DNA of 64,000 nt from assembly GCF_000002235.5 (NCBI RefSeq), contig NW_022145604.1, forward strand, positions 32,812,908 to 32,876,907, written 5' to 3'. Position numbers and translations under genes: made by a program. Of the stretch, positions 62,838 to 64,000 are shown one piece after another. Position 1 is the stretch's first letter; every line of letters starts with the position of its first letter. The notes beneath the pieces are model-generated. The model was not told where the DNA came from. It worked only from the letters and a program-made list of their open reading frames with translations, and did not search any database. Source of the DNA: Strongylocentrotus purpuratus (taxonomy: Eukaryota > Echinodermata > Echinoidea > Camarodonta > Strongylocentrotidae).

Positions 62838-62885
62838 AGCCTCAAGTAACCTCTGTTGCTCCAGGAGTTGTTCTCTTTGCACATG
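29994..62885 (-). CDS. HDAC4: Class IIa histone deacetylase (HDAC4/5/7/9 orthologue), 23 exons, N-terminus outside window
   Basis: Exons in transcript order: 62885-62750, 57770-57653, 55918-55800, 50269-50132, 49135-49026, 48733-48596, 45646-45577, 45035-44909, 44034-43869, 43431-43192, 42704-42662, 41791-41666, 39140-39007, 37008-36959, 36391-36324, 35533-35430, 34895-34698, 34093-33974, 33697-33600, 33043-32925, 32480-32262, 30975-30840 and 30054-29994 (TAA). The sum is 2838 nt (945 residues), and all 22 junctions agree in phase. The order of motifs follows vertebrate HDAC4 throughout. This is a MEF2-binding nuclear-cytoplasmic co-repressor. The MEF2-binding N-terminus should lie right of the window. 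Several introns carry tandem copies of the exon boundary next to them. The symbol marks the family; echinoderms probably have one gene for all four vertebrate paralogues. Confidence 0.97.
30597..30835. repeat. Tandem repeat, about 82 bp, nearly three copies
   Basis: Units of gaggagtgttaaatcatata ... acgccctctggctctgaac ... gattattaca in the last HDAC intron. They end just inside the donor of exon 30975-30840 but do not contain exon sequence. Confidence 0.8.
31144..31198. repeat. Perfect 25-bp inverted repeat with 5-base loop
   Basis: Arms 31144-31168 and 31174-31198 are exact complements; the loop is cagta. Parts of the arm (ctgtgtagatagtac) also occur just upstream at 31118-31133. It lies in an HDAC intron of about 1.3 kb. 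Likely the remains of a small inverted-repeat element. Confidence 0.85.
31429..31546. repeat. Nested palindrome in HDAC intron
   Basis: The outer arms, about 30 bp each (31429-31459 and 31516-31546, with aactatcacttcc and ggaagtgatagtt), enclose an inner perfect 11-bp stem, gctatctttcc/ggaaagatagc (31472-31482, 31496-31506). No ORF. Confidence 0.75.
33044..33414 (-). repeat. HDAC4: 119-bp tandem copies of the acceptor side of HDAC exon 33043-32925
   Basis: Three extra units upstream of the real exon (acceptor positions 33163, 33282 and 33401, against 33044 for the real one). Each contains intron tail, a tgtttcag acceptor and about 65 nt of exon sequence (ctattgtcctgccaattgct and onward), then runs back into intron. 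The outermost copy is the most diverged. Short open frames here are exon echoes. Confidence 0.92.
34250..34697 (-). repeat. HDAC4: 130-bp tandem copies of the donor side of HDAC exon 34895-34698
   Basis: Three further units lie downstream of the real exon, with donors (tgg|gtatgt) at 34567, 34437 and 34307 against 34697 for the real one, and a partial fourth remnant. Each copy contains about 92 nt of coding sequence ([16 protein letters not shown] ... ILIIDW) preceded by a pyrimidine-rich stretch and ..cacaag, so each could act as a complete exon. Confidence 0.93.
35594..35990. mobile_element. TTAA-bounded miniature element, family B, copy 2
   Basis: TTAA at 35594-35597 and 35987-35990. The body is about 85 percent like 10916-11281, in the same orientation, with a short extra block near 35785-35835 (cacacacgtgcccgacacat and flanks). 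Intronic in HDAC, directly upstream of the exon 35533-35430 acceptor. Confidence 0.8.
37085..39006 (-). repeat. HDAC4: 117-bp tandem copies of the donor side of HDAC exon 39140-39007
   Basis: Sixteen extra units fill nearly the whole intron between exons 39140-39007 and 37008-36959. The donor context (gatgtgag|gtgagttta) recurs every 117 bp from 39006 down to 37136; two units are one base shorter. Each unit holds about 50 nt of exon (agagcatctgggctagactt and onward) and 67 nt of intron. Divergence between units is low and mosaic (gacaat/aacgat, ccaact/cccact), as in unequal exchange or gene conversion. Confidence 0.95.
39610..39860. repeat. Minisatellite of about 33 bp (tacatgtatgtacatgaaac)
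   Basis: Six to seven imperfect units of acatctacatgtatgtacat gaaacaggtgtt in an HDAC intron. Each has a near-palindromic acatgtatgtacatg core. Confidence 0.75.
40855..41660 (-). repeat. HDAC4: Minisatellite of about 42 bp next to the donor of HDAC exon 41791-41666
   Basis: Units of accatgcaggaatacattgg tataagggtaagaggtgtat occupy both sides of a MITE (41077-41325). On the minus strand each unit contains ggtatatacacct, close to the real donor context ccg|gtatatacaccc. Unlike the other arrays, no exon sequence is copied. Confidence 0.8.
41077..41325. mobile_element. Miniature inverted-repeat element with TA target site
   Basis: The left end tcgtcggtggggtgacaaaa and the complement of the right end ttttgtcaccccatcgacga match at 19 of 20 positions, and the similarity continues inward. 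It lies in a 42-bp minisatellite whose intact units read gtgtatataccatg. Comparison shows two bases, TA, duplicated on insertion, as in Tc1/mariner elements. No ORF. Confidence 0.82.
41666..62885 (-). CDS. HDAC4: HDAC regulatory half: Gln-rich coil, NLS, three 14-3-3 sites, SUMO motif
   Basis: The first exon (62885-62750) encodes the Gln-rich helix ([11 protein letters not shown] plus poly-Q) used for oligomerisation. The next two encode [15 protein letters not shown] and NFPLRKTA. The fourth (50269-50132) completes RKTASDSNLK, the first 14-3-3 site (HDAC4 Ser246 type), and has the basic NLS ([23 protein letters not shown]). [10 protein letters not shown] follows in 49135-49026 and [10 protein letters not shown] in 48733-48596. 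RTHSAPLPN in 44034-43869 is the second 14-3-3 site (Ser467 type), and RVRSSPAA in 41791-41666 is the third (Ser632 type). IKQEPID followed by a Glu/Asp run in 43431-43192 is a SUMO consensus. The first exon has two gtaag donors 9 nt apart (62757/62748), giving optional SKQ. Confidence 0.93.
44340..44543 (+). mobile_element. TTAA-bounded miniature element, family D, copy 2
   Basis: TTAA at 44340-44343 and 44540-44543. Inverted but diverged ends (AGATCGTCACCACTACTGG; complement of the right end AGGCACACTGCCATACTTG). Same family as 7886-8080 in the opposite orientation. In an HDAC intron. Confidence 0.65.
45088..45540. repeat. CAT/CAC trinucleotide tract
   Basis: CAT repeats (45088-45290) pass into an almost pure CAC tract (45291-45490) in the HDAC intron between exons 45646-45577 and 45035-44909. 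The long Thr, Pro, Gly, Val or Trp frames here are artefacts of the repeat. Confidence 0.95.
47735..48595 (-). repeat. HDAC4: 45-bp tandem copies of the donor side of HDAC exon 48733-48596
   Basis: About 19 extra units follow the real exon into the intron. Each has 27 nt of exon end (caacccacaacactcgccac ctctg) and 18 nt of intron starting gtaagaaac, so a consensus-like donor recurs every 45 bp. Units fall into variant classes (ggtgg/gtgac; ttgtg/ttaag) arranged as higher-order blocks. The spacing is a multiple of three; many units are open in the exon frame ([15 protein letters not shown]), but the first one downstream has a stop. Confidence 0.94.
51655..52474. mobile_element. TTAA-bounded miniature element, family A, split by a LINE
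   Basis: The left part (caagttggtttgc ... gtcagtgaaagttt, about 51655-51757) and right part (about 52100-52470, ending cagggtggacg ... cccct then TTAA 52471-52474) align with the two sides of 14707-15228, sharing for example atttgtttcatacagg and tgtataaaaaca. The left terminus itself is degraded. Confidence 0.75.
51758..52070 (+). mobile_element. 5'-truncated LINE, L2/CR1-like C-terminus and 3' tail
   Basis: The frame ending at 51970 encodes [20 protein letters not shown] then EDIKK ... [12 protein letters not shown], the typical end of L2/CR1-group polymerase proteins (R.F....P.LWN.LP ... F...LK..LF). The 3' UTR is only about 100 bp, with cgcgccttgagcac/gtggatttggcgcg, and ends in ATT repeats. 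Inserted in a family A miniature element, so younger than it. Confidence 0.82.
52475..55799 (-). other. HDAC intron interior (part of 50270-55799), no element recognised
   Basis: Left side of a 5.5-kb intron between exons 55918-55800 and 50269-50132. It holds CT tracts (52488-52527), gagct and ggcca short repeats (52812-52840, 53950-53985), a CA/CT tract near 55320-55360, and no recognisable gene. The stretch 50780-50990, also intronic, is a CT/C-rich tract. Confidence 0.4.
55961..56165. mobile_element. TTAA-type miniature element, family A, truncated copy
   Basis: Starts ttgaaggggaagtccaacct and continues with the family interior (taataggagcagaaatatta, gtcagtgaaagtta). It then passes into ggcaactctgtgaggtatct, the complement of the block near 52290-52335. 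The right terminus is missing. Confidence 0.65.
56265..56550. repeat. C-rich pyrimidine repeat (ccccacccc/ccctccccactcc)
   Basis: Homopyrimidine-like tract of about 32-bp irregular units in the HDAC intron upstream of exon 55918-55800. Open frames of Pro/His/Thr or Gly/Trp are compositional. Confidence 0.85.
58095..58131. repeat. TA dinucleotide microsatellite
   Basis: About 18 TA repeats in the large HDAC intron between exons 62885-62750 and 57770-57653. Confidence 0.9.
59190..61000 (-). promoter_or_regulatory. GC-richer intronic region with two MEF2-type sites, possible internal promoter
   Basis: In the 5-kb intron after the Gln-rich exon, the composition becomes GC-richer at 59240-59470 and 60590-60980. 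CTAAAAATAG (60637-60646) is a perfect MEF2 consensus, and TTAAAAATAG (60873-60882) also fits YTAWWWWTAR. A perfect 8-bp stem gtctaaaa/ttttagac lies at 59330-59353, and acgtca and tgacgtacgtacgtac motifs at about 59284 and 59394. Class IIa HDACs bind MEF2 and vertebrate HDAC9 is a MEF2 target, so feedback is plausible. No promoter exon could be demonstrated. Confidence 0.3.
61661..61743. repeat. Inverted repeat of 23 bp with 37-base spacer
   Basis: gttttcacgaagtgacggtagtg (in two blocks, 61661-61683) pairs with 61721-61743 with one mismatch. The spacer has no ORF. Probably a small inverted-repeat element remnant in the HDAC intron. Confidence 0.75.
62073..62252. repeat. 45-bp tandem repeat, four copies
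   Basis: Units starting atgccttgtattcatcctac at 62073, 62118, 62163 and 62208, with few changes. Intronic, about 500 bp downstream of the HDAC Gln-rich exon; no exon sequence is included. Confidence 0.88.
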
Positions 62886-64000
62886 CTGCATACAGATAAA
62901 ACAATAAAAAACATGAACTATTGATTTGCAATTCTATAATTTATCAATATTTTCAGTACCAAATATAGTTACTATTTTTAACCTCTAAAGTCTCAACCTC
63001 ATATGAAATGATCAGAGTTCTCTGTTATGGAGAGCATCCATTATTCTATATATTTGTACATCATTTGAGGAAACAGTCTGACTAATAAATGATTTGATTG
63101 ATGAATAATGAACGTAGAATACAAATGTTTTGTGTATGATGTTCAATAGGGTCATAACACAAACCCTTCATTATGTAAAACTACCACATGTGAAGCTATC
63201 CTTTCACAAAGTTCTGCCTTGTTCAGTTTGCTTTCATCAGCAGATTTAATGACTACATCACATGTACATAACATACTTTGCGCTAGCTCATACAGGTAGA
63301 ATGCAGGGGGTATATATCACTAACAAATACAAACATGCAGGGGGTGAATTTGAACCCTTCGTAAAACTATACTCCATTGGAACAGAAAATGAAGGTAGCA
63401 GCTACATCTGTGTTTGAGGTTTGGAAGATACTCTTCCAAAAACAATGGATATAGTTATATGTACTGCTGGATTTCCAGTATGAATTGCATAACTTCATAG
63501 TGTGGGGTAACCTTACTTGCATAGAGAATACCATTGTGATACGTGTATGTAGTTAGAAACAAAATAATTAACTAAAACATCTCTTTGTAAGATGGACAAG
63601 GTCTGAAAATGCCCTTTTCATTTTTGCACTTTATGGATAAATCTAACCCAAACACTAAGTACACTTGACATACATTTGTTTTCAGGGGACGGGGAATACA
63701 CAAATTAGACAAGCTGGGAAATTGTGTAGAACTTATTTTGAATTTTATTAACAATGCAAACATGTAGAACAAAATGTGAAATTATTAACCTTTCTGAACT
63801 TGGGTTTTTGAATACTCTAAATATTGTGATGAATTCTCCATACCATGTACGCATGAAGATATATATTTTTTACCATAAATGAAGAATATGTAGATTTCTA
63901 TATTTTACCATAAATATATGAAGGCCTACATTCTTACAGAATTTCAGTAAGTTTTGAGATACCTGGCTTACTTCAAAATAAAGTTCAATCTCAAAATCTT

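Noticed and set aside
1-64000. Retroviral, Polinton or other capsid-bearing elements
   Set aside because: No integrase, protease, capsid or long terminal repeat pair was recognised; the only retroelements seen are two 5'-truncated LINE ends and a LINE-type tail.

Overview
The window looks like nuclear DNA of an invertebrate deuterostome, most likely a sea urchin or another echinoderm. It is AT-rich and full of introns, and it carries many short TTAA-flanked inverted-repeat elements, long CT/GA and poly-C tracts, and a LINE tail ending in an ATT repeat. The single class IIa HDAC gene keeps the non-vertebrate catalytic tyrosine. The organism is an inference; no species-specific marker was seen.

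Four host genes are visible. (1) 202-1862, plus: the last three coding exons of an unrecognised protein with a charged coiled-coil C-terminus. (2) 5197-10366, minus: a complete eight-exon aldo-keto reductase (352 codons plus stop) with the Asp-Tyr-Lys-His tetrad and a probable GC-AG intron. (3) 16774-22885, plus: a complete four-exon cytochrome b561 (247 residues) with all heme-ligand histidines. It lies head to head with gene 2 across about 6 kb of repeats. (4) 29994-62885, minus, continuing past the right edge: 23 exons (945 residues) of a class IIa histone deacetylase (HDAC4/5/7/9 type). They cover the Gln-rich region, three 14-3-3 sites, the NLS, a SUMO motif, the whole catalytic domain and the C-terminus. 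Every exon junction was checked for phase and all join in frame. Genes 3 and 4 converge tail to tail near 24.7 kb.

The space between and inside genes is dense with repeats: a 5'-truncated LINE flanked by a perfect 246-bp direct repeat (2987-4191); a foldback-like structure with CT-rich and GA-rich arms (11.6-14.5 kb); three families of TTAA-bounded miniature elements sharing an AGG terminus (Kolobok-like); a nest in cytochrome b561 intron 2 in which a hAT-like element with an 8-bp target duplication splits a 63-bp tandem array; and a 32-bp array of short hairpins in the presumed HDAC 3' UTR.

The most unusual feature is in the HDAC gene. At four exon boundaries the junction itself, meaning exon sequence plus a working-looking splice site, has been amplified in tandem into the adjoining intron: 45 bp x about 20, 117 bp x 16, 130 bp x 3 and 119 bp x 3 extra copies. 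A fifth array copies the intronic side of another donor. The gene therefore carries dozens of decoy splice sites and exon fragments.
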